Assembly (NCBI GenBank): GCA_024449915.1
Contig: JAMZAV010001841.1
Location: forward strand, 58,465 to 122,464
DNA from: Sweltsa coloradensis
Lineage: Eukaryota > Arthropoda > Insecta > Plecoptera > Chloroperlidae
Length of the DNA: 64,000 nt
Direction of reading: 5' to 3'
In this document: positions 1-12,126 of the stretch, piece after piece
How the letters are laid out: each line of letters opens with the position of its first letter
Position numbering within the stretch: the stretch's first letter is position 1
Program-made: the position numbers and the translations under genes
The notes under the pieces: generated by a model
Told to the model about the DNA's origin: nothing
The model's input: only the letters and a program-made list of their open reading frames with translations
Databases searched by the model: none

Positions 1-94
1 CTTTTCATATGCCCCCAATCGGCCTACTCAGTCACAGGGTGTTTTTGACTTATTTAATAAAAATCATTGAAATCAAATGCACTTTTTCTTAATT

Positions 95-962
95 GGATGG
101 TGTTATGCAGAAAGGAACCAACCCACAAAAATGAAATTTCCGAGTTAGGGGGTTCTGGGTATTGATAATAGATGCCTCTAGCTTCGTTTAAAATCCCATG
201 CAAAAACTAAACACGTGCTGCACTCTATAAGCAAAATAAAAAACTGCATCACCAAAAATGATAATGTTGTATAAAGCAGAATGGAACCAACCCACTTGGA
301 TCCATTATGCAGAAAGGAACCAACCCTCACAAGTTTCTAGCATTAGTCAAATTAAATGCAATACACACGAACACTACATGAGCAATAAAATCAGGTTAAA
401 TACATAAGTTCTACCTGAATCTAGGAGTAAATTGGTTTGTGGATACTTATTTGTATTTTGTCTTTAAAAAAATAAAACGTTGGTTGGTTCCTTTCTGCTA
501 ATCAAACGTTGGTTGGTTCCTTTCTGCTTAATGGATGTCGACAATGTGGGTTGGTTCCCAAAATATGTTTGTAATCTATTATTATAACGTATAGCCTAAT
601 GTGCATGTAGTATAATTAATTTTTATAATCATGATTTTAATAGCTAATCTTTTTTGGCAAAGGGCCTATAAACTACTGTAAAACAAAAAGTCAAAAGGAA
701 CCAACCCACATATGGATTCAAATAGTCGACTTATCCATTAAGCAGAAAGGAACCAACCGACGTTTTATTTTTTTAAAGGCAAAATACAAATATGTTTTGA
801 ATACCGATTTGCACCTAGATTCAGGTAGTACTTATGTATTTTACCTGATTTTATTGCTCATGTGGTGTTAATGCATATAAGATATAATTAGACCAATGCT
901 AGAATGGCTGTAGCTCGTTTCCATACTTGTGAGGGATGGTTCCTTTCTGCATAACACCGTCC
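95..962. mobile_element. Foldback element with repeated GGAACCAACC motif
   Basis: The ends are inverted copies: GGATGGTGTTATGCAGAAAG at the left and its complement, with one difference, at the right. Both are flanked by AATT (91-94 and 963-966), which is either a 4-bp target duplication or an extension of the inverted repeat, since AATT is self-complementary. Inside, about 300-530 is the inverted copy of about 728-955. A short motif, GCAGAAAGGAACCAACC, recurs about nine times in both orientations (near 107, 276, 309, 481, 510, 548, 693, 743 and 935). There is no coding potential. It reads as a non-autonomous DNA transposon; the superfamily is not determined. Confidence 0.75.
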
Positions 963-966
963 AATT

Positions 967-2303
967 TTGAGCAACAAACACAAGAGTACGGGTACAAACT
1001 GATTTCGCAAAGTTTTCCTTAAAATAATTTTTGAATTTTATTTTCTAAAACGCTTCTGAAAGTATTTGATCTGCTCGCCAACTTGACAATTTTTAAAACA
1101 CTGATATTTAGATTAAAATTATAAATTTAAAAAAAAACTAATTTATTAACCCATTCCGCCAAGAATACGGAACCGTTCCGTGTCCGTTCCGTTCGTCAGT
1201 TGAATTCACGCCAAACCGACGTAGTTCAGTCAATCTCACACAGATAGCAGCACTAATGGAGAATGACTCTTTTACCGACGTGGTTGAGTTTTTATTTCCC
1301 TGATTAATTCTCGAACACGGCCATTTCACAGACGACTACAAATAAGATGAAGGCCTACAAATTGTCAAGGCGGTGCGCCGTAACAGAAATAGGCTCCTCG
1401 GCTGTTGTTTACTTTGTAAAACTGACGTAAAGCTCCTGAATATTACGCGATGGTCATTCTGAAGGCGATTGTGTTGAATTTCCAATGAGCTTGATATATT
1501 GTGAGATTCAGGAAGTGTTGTTGATTAGCTTGCAAATGATGCAAGCATTGATAATGATGTGGATGAAGACTAGAGTGCTTCTAACCAAGATAAAATAAGA
1601 CGATGACTAGAGGTAGTGAAAAATGACGATAACGAAATTCGCCAATTTTTTTAAAAATCCATTTTATTGCCTAAAATGTAATATTGTCGACGAATTACAT
1701 CATTTAGAGATGGAAAAAACACATTTTGAAAACGCGAATTTCGCGAAATCTCATGTATATCGGGAAATAACGAACGAAATTGAAACGGGTCAAAAGAAAA
1801 CGCGAATTAACTCGCGAAATTAAACATTTAAGTGCTCAAAATGTGGGGGGATGGTGGAGGTGCCGGTCCAGAATTTTTGTGAATTTTGGTCACGGGCTCC
1901 ACGGAAATGGACCGCCAAAATAACGATGCGTATCACGAACTCCTCGGCAATAGTCCGCCAAAATAATGGTGCATACAAATATTTATATTTGCTTGGGAAT
2001 CGATTCTGAATAGATTTGTGGGTCACAATGATCGATTCAAACTTTTTGGAATTCATGTCATCCCTACTAAAAAAGCTTAAGAGAGTATAGGACATGCGTT
2101 TTAGGCAAATTGCTGTTCGCTTGGCCGACTGACACCACTGAAATTTTGAACATATGTCACGTATGTGGAAATATAGGGCGCTGCAGTAACACTTTGTGAC
2201 ATTTCACTTACTCCCCTTACCTCGGCTAGCTCAATGTCGGCTCGGAGAGTACACGATATGATGTTGATTGAAATTGATGAATTAAAATAAAATCATTGTT
2301 GTA
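967..2303. other. Intergenic AT-rich DNA, no gene seen
   Basis: Short ORFs near 1138-1329, 1623-1823 and 1820-2095 show no recognisable domain and no splice-site support. I see nothing else in this stretch. Confidence 0.5.
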
Positions 2304-2311
2304 CTATAAAG

Positions 2312-3163
2312 CAGGGTTGCCGTTTTAACGGATTTTATCCGTTTTTACGGATATTAAGGGTGCAAAACGGATAAACGGATTTTTAGTCTTATTTACGGAT
2401 ATTTTGTTAATTACGTTTTCTATGCTTATTTCGTATATTTGAATCTGCGCGGGCTAATTTCGATTGTAAACATTGAAGGCTAATGAAGATAATCGATTCG
2501 ACTTTCGATAGGGGGCGGAGCATGGGCGGAGCCGTGTCCCAGATGAAGTAGGAACTGCTTCCATTGAGAAACAGCCAAGCCAATCACACTCACACTGCAC
2601 AGTTGCTTTTAGGGAGGAAGCAAGTTAAATTGAACAGCCAAGAGCCCACAAAATTATATTCTTTCATTTTTGTTTATAAAGTTTGGATTATGTGATATTA
2701 AAAGGGAAAAATAGAATAAGAATAGGATTAAAATGTAATTATCAAGTTCTGCAATGCTATTATGGAACACAACACATGGGCCTAGGCTAGGGCTAGGTCA
2801 AAATTGTGATGCAACATTCATAGGGCCTAGGCTAGCTAGGCCTAGGCCTAGAATTTTTTAACCAGGTCAGAAAATATTATTTTAATGTTTAAAATGAATT
2901 TTCTGTAAATAAATAACATTTTAAATTTTTATGCAATCTTAATTGAAGCAACCACGGGCGTTTCTGGCTTCCTTTCTTCTCGTCTGTGCATAGGCCTAGG
3001 CCCTTGGCAACTTTTAGGTTAAGATGGTAACAAATATAAACATCACATTTATCCATTTTCATAGTTTGATCAATGAAATCAACGTTTTTAGACTTTTCAC
3101 GGATATTTGCGGATATTTAACGTCCTCATACAGGATTTGAAAAAAATATCAGTGGCAGCCCTG
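2312..3163. mobile_element. Non-autonomous hAT transposon with 8-bp target duplication
   Basis: The termini are CAGGGTTGCC and GGCAGCCCTG, inverted repeats with one mismatch, of the CAGGG type seen in hAT elements. The direct repeat CTATAAAG lies immediately outside both ends (2304-2311 and 3164-3171), a perfect 8-bp target duplication as expected for hAT. The 852-bp interior has no transposase ORF. The left end is rich in ACGGAT repeats, and the right end also carries ACGGATATT-type sequence, which may be subterminal transposase-binding repeats. A fragment of the left end recurs at about 8645-8725. Confidence 0.9.
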
Positions 3164-3171
3164 CTATAAAG

Positions 3172-4620
3172 GTTAATTAAAATTTGGTGAATGTTGTAGA
3201 GCTGGGAACTAGGTGATTAAAAAGATAAAGATTACTTACAAAATAGTGAGATTATATTGAAATTAAACAAACAAACAAAAATGACAATTAAAATACAGAA
3301 ATACAATAAATGAATATGACAGGTACCAGTTAAATATAATCCCTATATGGCCATATAAGAAATTTAAATAACGATACCTGTTTAGAAGTTCTTGAAGTTG
3401 AAGTAATGGGGGGGGGGATGATGTTGTGGGGGGTGAAGTAGATGATCCGGTAACGGTATGTATCGTGAAGACCGGGACTGACGACTTCCTCTCGTTCAGA
3501 TTGGCTGCTCGGCACTTATTACTGGACTTTGGTGTCAGTGGAGGGCAAGCTGTTCGTGGAAGGTTGTTACTGTTCAATGGATATAGTAGCAGATAGTCGA
3601 CAATGTCACATGAAATGAAATGTCACAACATTTCCAAATTTTGTTTTAAAATAATTTATAAAAAATAAATTAGTTTTCACGAATTTTGATTTTGTTAAAA
3701 TCTCTAAAATTGACTTTATTCGTGATTTTTTTCTGGTTGATTAAGGCAAAATTTTGAAAATCTATGACCACAGGGCCGTCCATGTATGCTTCATTGACAA
3801 CTTTGCAAAGTTTCATATACGTCGGATGCATCTTGGCCGAGCGAATAGCTATTTGCTAACTGCCAAATGTGTCCCATTCCCTCTTAAAGGGCTTTTTTAA
3901 ATTTTCATTTAAAAAAAAATAAAAAATTCATTAAAATTTTTTTTTTAGATAGGTAGGCCTGTTTTGGCTGTATATTCAGATGGCTTCAACTTGATTTTTG
4001 TTACATTTCTGACCATTTGCATTTTTCATTAAATGTCATATCGTCCCCATATTTTATTAGTAAAGTTCATAAGTTTTGGGGATCGCCTTCATTAAAAACG
4101 GGAATTTAACAGCATTTTAAATTACAACAAATAACCCTAATTGAGATTATTTGATGAAATTAGCTCGAAAACAAAAACACACTGTTTAAACTATTAAATA
4201 CAGAAACAAGGGTAGGGCCTATTTGTTATTTTGTTATTACTTTTGGAGCCTACACAAACACAGGCTATCAAATTAGGCCGATAATTTTCTAAAAGTGCTT
4301 AATTTTGGTGGAGGTGCCGGGTCCCAGGCACCTTGTCTGTTACACATGGTGGGAGTGCTGTAAAACCTAGGCCTCCGCCTACCTGCCTGAAATTTATTAT
4401 ATACCGTTTATAACTACTATATATATTTTTTTTTGGGGGGGGGGGAATTGGGCTTTAAAACGTTTAAACGCAAAAATTTCAAGGGGTTAAACGTTTAGCA
4501 AACAAAAAGCTTTTTCCTCATCCCTAGTACTTGCACTCCGCTACTAAATATAATATATTGTGTGAACATTTGTGAAATTTTTTATTTTAGGCAAATCAAT
4601 TAGGCCTATTTAATGCTAAA
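3172..4620. other. Intergenic DNA, no gene seen
   Basis: Contains G homopolymers near 3409 and 4435 and AT-rich sequence. The minus-strand ORFs at 3263-3577 have no recognisable domain. TIMM50 exons upstream of 5528 were looked for here and not found. Confidence 0.45.
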
Positions 4621-4642
4621 GCTGCTCCATCGGAAGTTTGCA

Positions 4643-4812
4643 GATGGTGACGTCACGGGCGGGCTAGTTCTAGCCAATCAGCGGCCCCTAATTTAAAATA
4701 CTGATCACTCATTGGCCCGCCCGGCCCGATGGTGACGTCGTGGGCGGGCTAGTTCTAGCCAATCAGCGGCCTCTAATTTAAAATACTGATCACTCATTGG
4801 CCCGCCCGGCCC
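4643..4812. promoter_or_regulatory. 85-bp tandem duplication with CRE, GC-box and CCAAT motifs
   Basis: Two nearly identical 85-bp units start at 4643 and 4728. Each holds a CRE-like site (TGACGTCA in the first, TGACGTCG in the second), GGGCGGG, a CCAAT box in the context AGCCAATCAGCGG, and an inverted CCAAT plus GC-box (CATTGGCCCGCCC). This combination is typical of housekeeping promoters. Which gene it would serve is unclear, because the next coding exon at 5528 is an internal TIMM50 exon. It could be a divergent or unannotated promoter, or a chance GC-rich duplication. Confidence 0.45.
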
Positions 4813-5527
4813 CACTGATGCCGCTACCATCTGTATGCTTTCGTTGGAGCAGCTATATTTGTATGGGAACAGAACAGGCAGCCCGAGAGTGTTCTGGGCT
4901 GCCTCGGGCTGCCGTTAATTTCGAGCCCTGGTGCGATCTATATTTGAGTATTATTTGCTATAGCCTACTAGGTAAAGAAAGGTAGGCTATTCAATATTCA
5001 AACTCTTACTCATCAACAATACAATAACGTACAATTTAAACCTTCAAATCACTATTTGCATGCCCCTATGAAAAATACATTTTTGCCAATTCCTACCTTA
5101 CAATTTGGCAGTCAACCTTCAAATAATAAAGGCAAAAGGCATTGTCAATAAAATTATTGTCACTCAGGAAAAGGATTGAGCTTTTAACAGCTTTTATGAA
5201 ACCCATTTGTGTTTATATGGGCGTGAGTCTTATTCTTTTTCTAATAGCAAAAACTAATAGCTAACTAAAGGTAGCAAGAAACACATTTGGTTGAAACGCG
5301 CTACTTGTGCTAGGTTACTACTCAACACTGAGAATCACTGTCATTTGCATATAAAAGCATGGCCATCCTCCAGCTTGTTGGCTAGGCCCACTGGTATTAC
5401 ATTACATAAACAACCCTAATTTTTAACCACATTTTAAAGGAGAGTAAGTAACAGATGGATGGCTATGCAATATGCATAGTTAATTTTGTATTTCATGAAA
5501 TATTCATGACCCTTTCGTGTCCTGCAG

Positions 5528-5783
5528 ACCGTTTTTCCAATCCTGGATGCATTGGACCCAAATGGCTACATCATGTACCGGCTTGTTCGGGACGCAACGC
5601 ATTTTGTCGATGGGCATCACGTCAAGGACCTGGACAACCTCAACAGAGATCTCAGTAAAGTAATTGTCATCGATTGGAACGGCGAATCAGTTAAGCTACA
5701 CCCAAGAAATACACTACTGTTGCAGAGATGGAGAGGAAATGATGATGACCAAACATTGGCTGATTTAGCATCTTTCTTAAGAA
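5528..5783 (+). CDS. TIMM50: TIMM50 exon encoding the end of the FCP1-like domain
   Basis: Begins in phase 0 with [10 protein letters not shown] and ends one base into the next codon (A|GTAAGT). It encodes 85 residues. The segment [10 protein letters not shown] corresponds to the late strand of the HAD-type fold. The downstream residues L(H)[10 protein letters not shown] and DDDQTLADL match the conserved Tim50/FCP1 pattern. Confidence 0.93.
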
Positions 5784-8700
5784 GTAAGTTGTGTCTTGTA
5801 AATATAATCATTGTTTTTGTGTAAATAAGGAAAAGGAAGTCTAGTCCTATTGCAGCATTAAGCACGGCGCGCACCACAGCCGCTCAGTTCCGTTCCTTCC
5901 AGTTCAGCATTCTGCGTCATATTGAAATGCACTGACTCATATGAGACACCGCGCACTCTCTCCGCTCCGTCCAGTGCACGTGTAACTTCCCCTCTCCCAC
6001 TCGGTTCCGTTTACCCTCGATTGCTCGAGTGAGCAACTTCGACGGACAACCGGACGGATTCCAATTAAAGAGAGCACCGTGTTGAGTTCGCTCCTAAAAA
6101 TTGTCCTACTGTGAGGTTGAGAAACAGAATTGGACTGGCGAACCGAGTGTAGCACCTGGTCGCACGGTCCTGAGCGGAGCGTCTGGTGCGCGGCACTTGG
6201 GACGGTACCGAAGTGATTACTCACACCACCCCGGCCACGGAGCTGAGCGGAGCCGCTGTGGTGCGCGCCCTGCTTTATTCTGCTAATTTGTAAGTTTTGA
6301 TTTTCCCCACTTTGGAGTTTGGATATAGCCTTGGGGTGCAAAATTACTGTCCAATAAAAAAAAGTGTTTTTATGGAAGAGCAGAAAATTTACTATTGTTT
6401 TTGTCCAAAGATACATAATACTGTATTGTATTATCTCTAAAATATAAAATCTTACCTACCCCCGACAGCCCAGGGGCCCAACAATTACTACTGTATCAGA
6501 TTCTTTTGAAATGGTGTTTTTATGAAAGAATGGACAATTTTCATCTATCCAAGTTTCAATTTGCATCTTCATTTTGTTCATCCGCAAAATTCCGCAAATG
6601 TTTAAATTTGTCCTTACTTTGGGAAGCTTTGGGGCCCAAAGTAACCATTGATGTTTTTATGAAAGAGCAAAAAATTTCCAATAGATGTACCAAAAGAAAA
6701 AATCTCAATTTACACTCTTCTGCTTATGTATATAATTTAGACTTTTCCCAACATCTTTGAACGTTTTTGTTAATGTGAGATAGCTCAAATCTTTCTTATT
6801 ATATAGGCCGATTTTTAAATGATTCAGAATATATGGAGCGCACCCCTTCAAACTATCTGAGGGGTGCTTCAGACCCTGGGCACCCATGGAGTCGGCGCCC
6901 CTGTTCCTAAATATGATTATTATTTATTACTCTTGTTAAAAAAAATTTCCTATAAACTTAAAAAGAAAACCAGTTGACTCGTATCATTGATTAACAAGTA
7001 CGTATTCAAATTTGGCAATTTGTTTCAATCCAGAATTTTGTTAAAAGAGAGTTCTATAAAAAATGGTCTCTACTTTATTGTGTTAAGTTATAACATAAAT
7101 TTTCTTTCTCATTATGATTTTAAGTTTAAATCATTAAAGTTGCTTTTATTTTTTCATTCTTATCTAGATACACTAGTGAGTGCTCTTATCGTGACCACTC
7201 GGTGTGTTTGTGTTCTAGCTATTGCAGCTGCCAAGGTGGAGGATGTTCGTGAAGTACTTGATTACTACCACCAGTTTGACAACCCTATGGAGGCTTTTCG
7301 AGAAAACCAGCGAAAACTTGTTGTAAGTTCCAGATAATATCTACACAATCATACTGGAATTTATTTGTCACTCAATGAAACATTCACAGCTTGAAAATAC
7401 CCTCCCTCTGCAAAAAGCAAAACGTATGTTCACAACAGCTATAAACAGAAGGAGATGACACAGAACTTGAAGAAAAAGCTGGAGTAATTTGGAAATATTA
7501 TTCTTTTTTAATAAACGACCTTGGTTAAATTAAAAAATTGTGTGATTTTTAATAATGTTACCTACTAATATTTACTAATGTTCTATACAGTAAACCCTCG
7601 TTAATTCAAACTCGGATACTTTGAAAAATGTTGTATTTCAAACAAAAACATCGGTCCCGACGATCAGTATAGGGTTTTATAGTGTATTAGATTCGGTTTA
7701 TTCGAAATTCGCTTGATTTCGTAATTCAAAAGAATATCTAGGCCTTACGGTCAATTTACGTGTAAAATAGTGTGGTTACTTCGAAGAACTTTTCCGCGAG
7801 ACTTTTCCGCCCGACGTTTGAATTTGGTAAACTGTCTTTTGAACGGTGGGCCTTCAAATTCCAACTCAACACCTCGCGGTTTGGCCCGTGAATAGGGGAG
7901 TTTCACTCCCTGAAACTAATGGCGAGCTCTGGGTCGTCGTCGGGGAACCCCTTCCCTTTGACTACCTCCCCGACGGCGACGACAAAGACAACACGGACGG
8001 ATGATGACACAGACGGAGACGACCACGACGTGGGGGAACCCCTGCCCTCCCCATATGCTTGTGGCTGGTTCTGACCAGCACAGGCCTGTCCACCTCTTGT
8101 CCCCCCGCGTCATCCCTTACGTCCCTCCCTTCGTCTCAATTAGCCACGTTGCATAAATATGAGACGTAAAGCAATATCCAATCCAATCTTTTGAACGGTC
8201 TGTAGTACGAGCGAAAACAACTTGCGGGCTGGCTGCAGCGTCCGACCATGGAGTTATAAATAGTACTGGCGTACTGGAGGCGCAGGTGTGTGGTCGGCGG
8301 TGTACAAGTTAGCACTTCAAATTGGCAGACATTTTGATTGTTTACTTTGGTAACCAAGGTAACCTAGGACCTACCAGAGTTCATGGTAGCAAAGTTTAAC
8401 CTGCTAGTTAGTAGTGGTTATAACAATCAAAATGGCGAATAGGCTCAAACAAACAAACACGATCATGGACGTGCTGTTCCATTTGAGCTAGACCTCCTTA
8501 TCATCCAACTCCATGGTCCGACAAAGGAGATGCACGCGCACCACGTGACTGGGCTGGCCGACATCTGATTGAAGAATCTCCAGACGTTTTTTTTCCAAGG
8601 TGCCCTCGAGTGTTGCAAAGTGTATTCATCCTGCTTACCTTGATTAGGCTGCCGTTTTAACGGATTTATCCGTTTTTACGATATTTAGGGTGCAACGAGT

Positions 8701-9024
8701 TAAACGGATTTTAGTCTATTTAGGATATATAATATATATATTTTTCTAGGCCTATTTGTTACTAGTGCTACTGTACTGGATTTTGGTATCCTAATACTCG
8801 TGTGTCACTCATCATTTATCACTACTGCGTATATAATATATTACTAGGCCTTTGTTAACCTACTTGTACTACTGTACTTATAGACTAATAAAAATATTAT
8901 ACCTCATTTCATAACATTTATATAGCTTTTCACTTTTCAGGAGCAAATGGAAGCAAAGGAAAAACAACAAACCGAATTGTCACGAGGATCATTAACTCAG
9001 AGATGGAAACCCAGTTTTCTTTAG
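5528..9024 (+). CDS. TIMM50: TIMM50, mitochondrial import inner membrane translocase subunit (C-terminal three exons)
   Basis: Three spliced exons (5528-5783, 7219-7322, 8941-9024) join in frame to give the C-terminal 147 residues of Tim50. Tim50 is anchored in the inner mitochondrial membrane. Its intermembrane-space domain receives presequence proteins from TOM and passes them to the TIM23 channel; the domain has the FCP1/SCP phosphatase fold. Visible family landmarks are [33 protein letters not shown], a LASFLRTIA junction like vertebrate [19 protein letters not shown] and a charged tail ending [11 protein letters not shown]. Splice sites are AG/GT: CCTGCAG before 5528, GTAAGT after 5783, TTCTAG before 7219, GTAAGT after 7322 and TTTTCAG before 8941. 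The exons for the transit peptide, membrane segment and first half of the FCP1 fold are not in the window as far as I can see. The stop is at 9022-9024; AATAAA signals follow near 9127 and 9834. Confidence 0.93.
5852..6293. mobile_element. GC-rich terminal-inverted-repeat element in TIMM50 intron
   Basis: The left end (5852-5883, core GGCGCGCACCACAGC) is the inverted match of the right end (6255-6293, core GCTGTGGTGCGCGCC), with a few mismatches over about 29 bp. The interior is much more GC-rich than the surrounding intron. Flanking octamers (TCCTATTG and CTAATTTG) are only loosely similar, so a target duplication is not proven. The ORFs across it on both strands are open by composition and show no domain. 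Confidence 0.6.
7219..7322 (+). CDS. TIMM50: TIMM50 penultimate exon
   Basis: Completes a Thr codon begun in the previous exon, then encodes 34 residues including [15 protein letters not shown] and [12 protein letters not shown] chose the acceptor TTCTAG rather than the nearby ATTGCAG because it restores the family sequence [13 protein letters not shown]. The ORF upstream of 7219 is intron. Confidence 0.9.
7586..7750. mobile_element. Tigger/pogo-like terminal repeat fragment
   Basis: Begins TACAGTAAACCCTCGTTAAT, the form of a Tc1/mariner-Tigger terminal repeat next to a TA dinucleotide. Short direct and inverted derivatives follow. No matching right end or transposase was found. Lies in the last TIMM50 intron. 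Confidence 0.4.
7885..8140. repeat. GC-rich dispersed repeat, copy 1
   Basis: Shares an ordered set of blocks with 51240-51540 (same orientation) and 53991-54356 (opposite orientation): GGCGAGC, CGTCGTCGGGGAACCCC, a run of GACGAC repeats, and GTGGCTGGTTCTG. The open minus-strand frame here follows from base composition and is not a gene. The element class is unknown. Confidence 0.55.
8645..8725. repeat. Fragment of the 2312-3163 hAT left end
   Basis: GGCTGCCGTTTTAACGGA followed by the same ACGGAT-rich sequence as the left 80 bp of the element at 2312-3163, with scattered deletions. No right end follows. Confidence 0.7.
8941..9024 (+). CDS. TIMM50: TIMM50 last coding exon
   Basis: Phase 0 after TTTTCAG. 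Encodes 27 residues, [16 protein letters not shown] then [11 protein letters not shown] and TAG. It corresponds to the charged C-terminal tail of animal Tim50. Confidence 0.88.
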   Translation, partial: EQMEAKEKQQTELSRGSLTQRWKPSFL

Positions 9025-10140
9025 CTACGCAGTTTTTTGTTTTTAAATTTGTATATTATTATTATCTATTTGAAAACTGTGTATTTCAAATCAAATGTCC
9101 TTCATTGTTAAATTTATTGATTTTGTAATAAAATTAATTTATCAAACTCATTTTCTTCATCAATCACTTTCAGTTCACAAACCTACAGTTTGTACCATAA
9201 GAATGCCACATTATGTAGGTACTGCAAGCACGTATGCCAACTTAGACAAATTACACAGATACAATATTAACTCATGTAAGTCATTTTGTATCACCTAATG
9301 CTAATGAGACCTGATGATGCTTATCAGCTAATCTCACGGTGAAATTGAGTTTGTTATACAACCAACAACCAGCAACTCTTTATTTTACAATAAAAACAAC
9401 GTTTCAGAAATTAATGAAAGCTATTTATTTAGTATTTATATTATATTGTTATGTCATCAAAACTGGTAGAACATGCTTTGGGGCAAAGTTCATAAATTTG
9501 AATTTTTACAATCTCAGCTTTTGCTAAAAGAGCCATGTTGGAAAAAAGGAAACTGAAGGAGGCAGCTCTTATAACATTAAAATTAAAAGACACTAGTATA
9601 AGCCAGCCGAGTACCATACCTATTTTACTCCTACATATGTGGATTCCTTTAGTAAATACTAGGAAATGGCCTTTTTGTTTATATCACACTGTTTCTGTCA
9701 ACTTCCATGTGTGAGAAATGTGTCTTTGTTTGTTTTGATATATTTTTTATATGGTTTTTTGTTTTTCAAAATAACCTGATTACGGAAATAGTTTTCACTT
9801 TTCATTAATATTTCCGAAAGGTTTCTATTGTAAAATAAAGAGTTACTTTCCACTAGGTGTTTTTAATACGTATAAATATCATGTATTTTACTTACAAAAG
9901 CATATTTTTAAATTAACATTGTTTCTAATATGTGTAATAATTATTGAAATACAGTAATTAGATAAATAAGACATTTTACTACATGTAATGTAATAGAATT
10001 GTGGAAAATATATTGTTTGAACATTTATTGTAGAAGACATCTTCCAAACAATCAGTCATTGTTTTTTGAGGAATTGACAACGGCTTGGCAGTACATTTCA
10101 CCCAATGAATGACATAAATAAGCTTTACCTAGCTATGCAC
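9025..10140. other. TIMM50 3' UTR and AT-rich intergenic DNA
   Basis: AATAAA-type poly(A) signals occur near 9127 and 9834; which one is used cannot be told from sequence. ORFs at 9095-9298 and 9339-9527 have no domain. Confidence 0.4.
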
Positions 10141-10146
10141 AAGATC

Positions 10147-10660
10147 AGGGGTCAGCAACTAGATTGTGTATGGGGCCATTTACCGGTTCTGCTTGACAGA
10201 TGAGGGGCCACAGCTGGTAGGGACCCTGGAATTTCGAGGAGATTTTTTCTGTTTGACTATGCTAAATAAGCAATGACTTTAGGTTTATATACTGAAATAA
10301 AACATTTTTTAAAATGAAATTATAACTTATAATTTGTCATTTCTATAGCCGGGTCGGGTTGTAGCTTTCATGAAATATGTCACCTCTCTTATTATGGCTC
10401 GTCGAGGTATGCATAACAGTCGTTCAATCTGTACATATGAAAATGCTTGGTAAATCTCGCCCTATGTAGATACCATGGCAATAAACCATTTATTATTACA
10501 TATTATAATTATAAAAGGCTAGCATAACTAACTCAAATTATTATAAAAAATATGAATTGAATACTGGAGAAATCAATAGTAATGATTGTGTCTATACATA
10601 AAATAGTAGGGGGCCATATAAATTAGTCACACGAGCCGTGTCCCCTAGAGTGCCAGCGAG
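10147..10660. mobile_element. hAT-like relic
   Basis: Starts CAGGGGTCAGCAACTAG, a common hAT terminal form. Towards the end the sequence becomes CACGAGCCGTGTCCCCTAG, a degenerate inverted counterpart. I see no clear target duplication and no ORF. Confidence 0.4.
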
Positions 10661-11191
10661 CCAATTTTAAGTCTTCTTGAAAGGGATCTATGAATGGATG
10701 GGATGGAATGGAATCTAAAAATCAACTCTTGTAACTTTTATTTTGCGTTGCCGGTGTTTTTAACAAAATCTTTTGATTGAAAAACCAGGACAAAAATATG
10801 AACCAAATACTGTTGTAAGAAAATGTCTGAACCAAAACTACGTAAATTTGTGCACAAAAACTCGGAGTTTGGGTTATTTTCGGTACAGGTCAGTTTTGGA
10901 TTACAAAGTCTCAAAATAACCAAATTGCAAAAAATGCAAAAGAAAATAGATGGGCAAGTTCAACCCATGTGGGGCAACGAGTTATAGATGATAGAAAGGA
11001 GTACATAATATTGCATTTCATAATACTTCTAGTGTACGGCTTACAAACCCTTTTTAAAAACTAAATAAGTTTCCTGAAAATACAAATGTTGACATGACTT
11101 GACACTAATCCAATAATTATATGGGGTTACCATTCATTGCCAGTGGAGGAAGAAAGTGGAGCACGCACATCGGTTAATAGTTAATACTTAA

Positions 11192-11834
11192 AGGGGTATT
11201 TAACCGCTAAACTCAAAAAATATATTTCATTCAGGCTAACTAGTTATGAATTTAGCAATTAACAGAAAAATTATTGGGGCCACCATGACCTCCCAAAAAA
11301 TTGTCAAACATGACATTTTTCGAGCTAGGTCCCATCGGCAAAAATCTCCCATAAGAAATAACATGGGGACGATCTTTATGCCCCGTGACCTTGGAGGATT
11401 TTGATCCAAAAATATATTGGCCATTATTGACTACTCGACAGCCTTTTCTGTTAATTTGCTTTATTTTGTTTTGTAATTTGGGCAAGTAGTTTGGTCAAAA
11501 TATGCTGATTACCAAGATGGGGTGTGATTTTGGAATGCATATTTTTGCGTGTTTGAGGGTATATTTGGGCACAGTTTCAAGACACGATGTCATAAAGGGG
11601 CATTTTAGATTGGTACTACACTCTAGTATCTATGTGGACCAAAAAAGGAAGCAGGTTAAAGCCGATTTAGGAAATTTTCCAAAACACCAATTTTTGCCAA
11701 TTTCTGGATCAAAAAAATTAAAAAAATCGTGTTAAATCACAGTTACAAGATATAATTTTTTAAACGGTCATTTAAGTGTAGTATTGTACTTTAGATCACG
11801 TGGTAAAAAATAATTTTTGGGGTTTTTAGCCCCT
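11192..11834 (+). mobile_element. TTAA-bounded non-autonomous element, copy 1
   Basis: Bounded on both sides by TTAA (11188-11191 and 11835-11838), with ends AGGGG...CCCCT. The unit is 643 bp and has no ORF of note. A TTAA target duplication is used by piggyBac and Kolobok transposons; the AGGGG end fits Kolobok-type termini better than the CCY of piggyBac. The inverse of this unit lies at 12127-12765. Confidence 0.75.
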
Positions 11835-12126
11835 TTAATTAGTATGTGATTAAAAAAACAATGTATACATGTTTTCAATGTTTAAAAAAATATTAGTATT
11901 ATATTGACATTTTTACTTATAACATGTACTAAAAAGTAAAACTTGACCGGTTTGGTTCAGCACAACAAGTAATTGTGTCACTTACACTAAATTATTATGG
12001 GGCGATGAGGGCATACAGCCAATATTTTGTTATGTTTTTTAAAAGTTGTTTATGTTTTGGAAGTATTTTGTAATTAATTTTTTTTAACTAGGGCCTGTTT
12101 GACTTTGCAACTTTGCTCCTTCTTAA

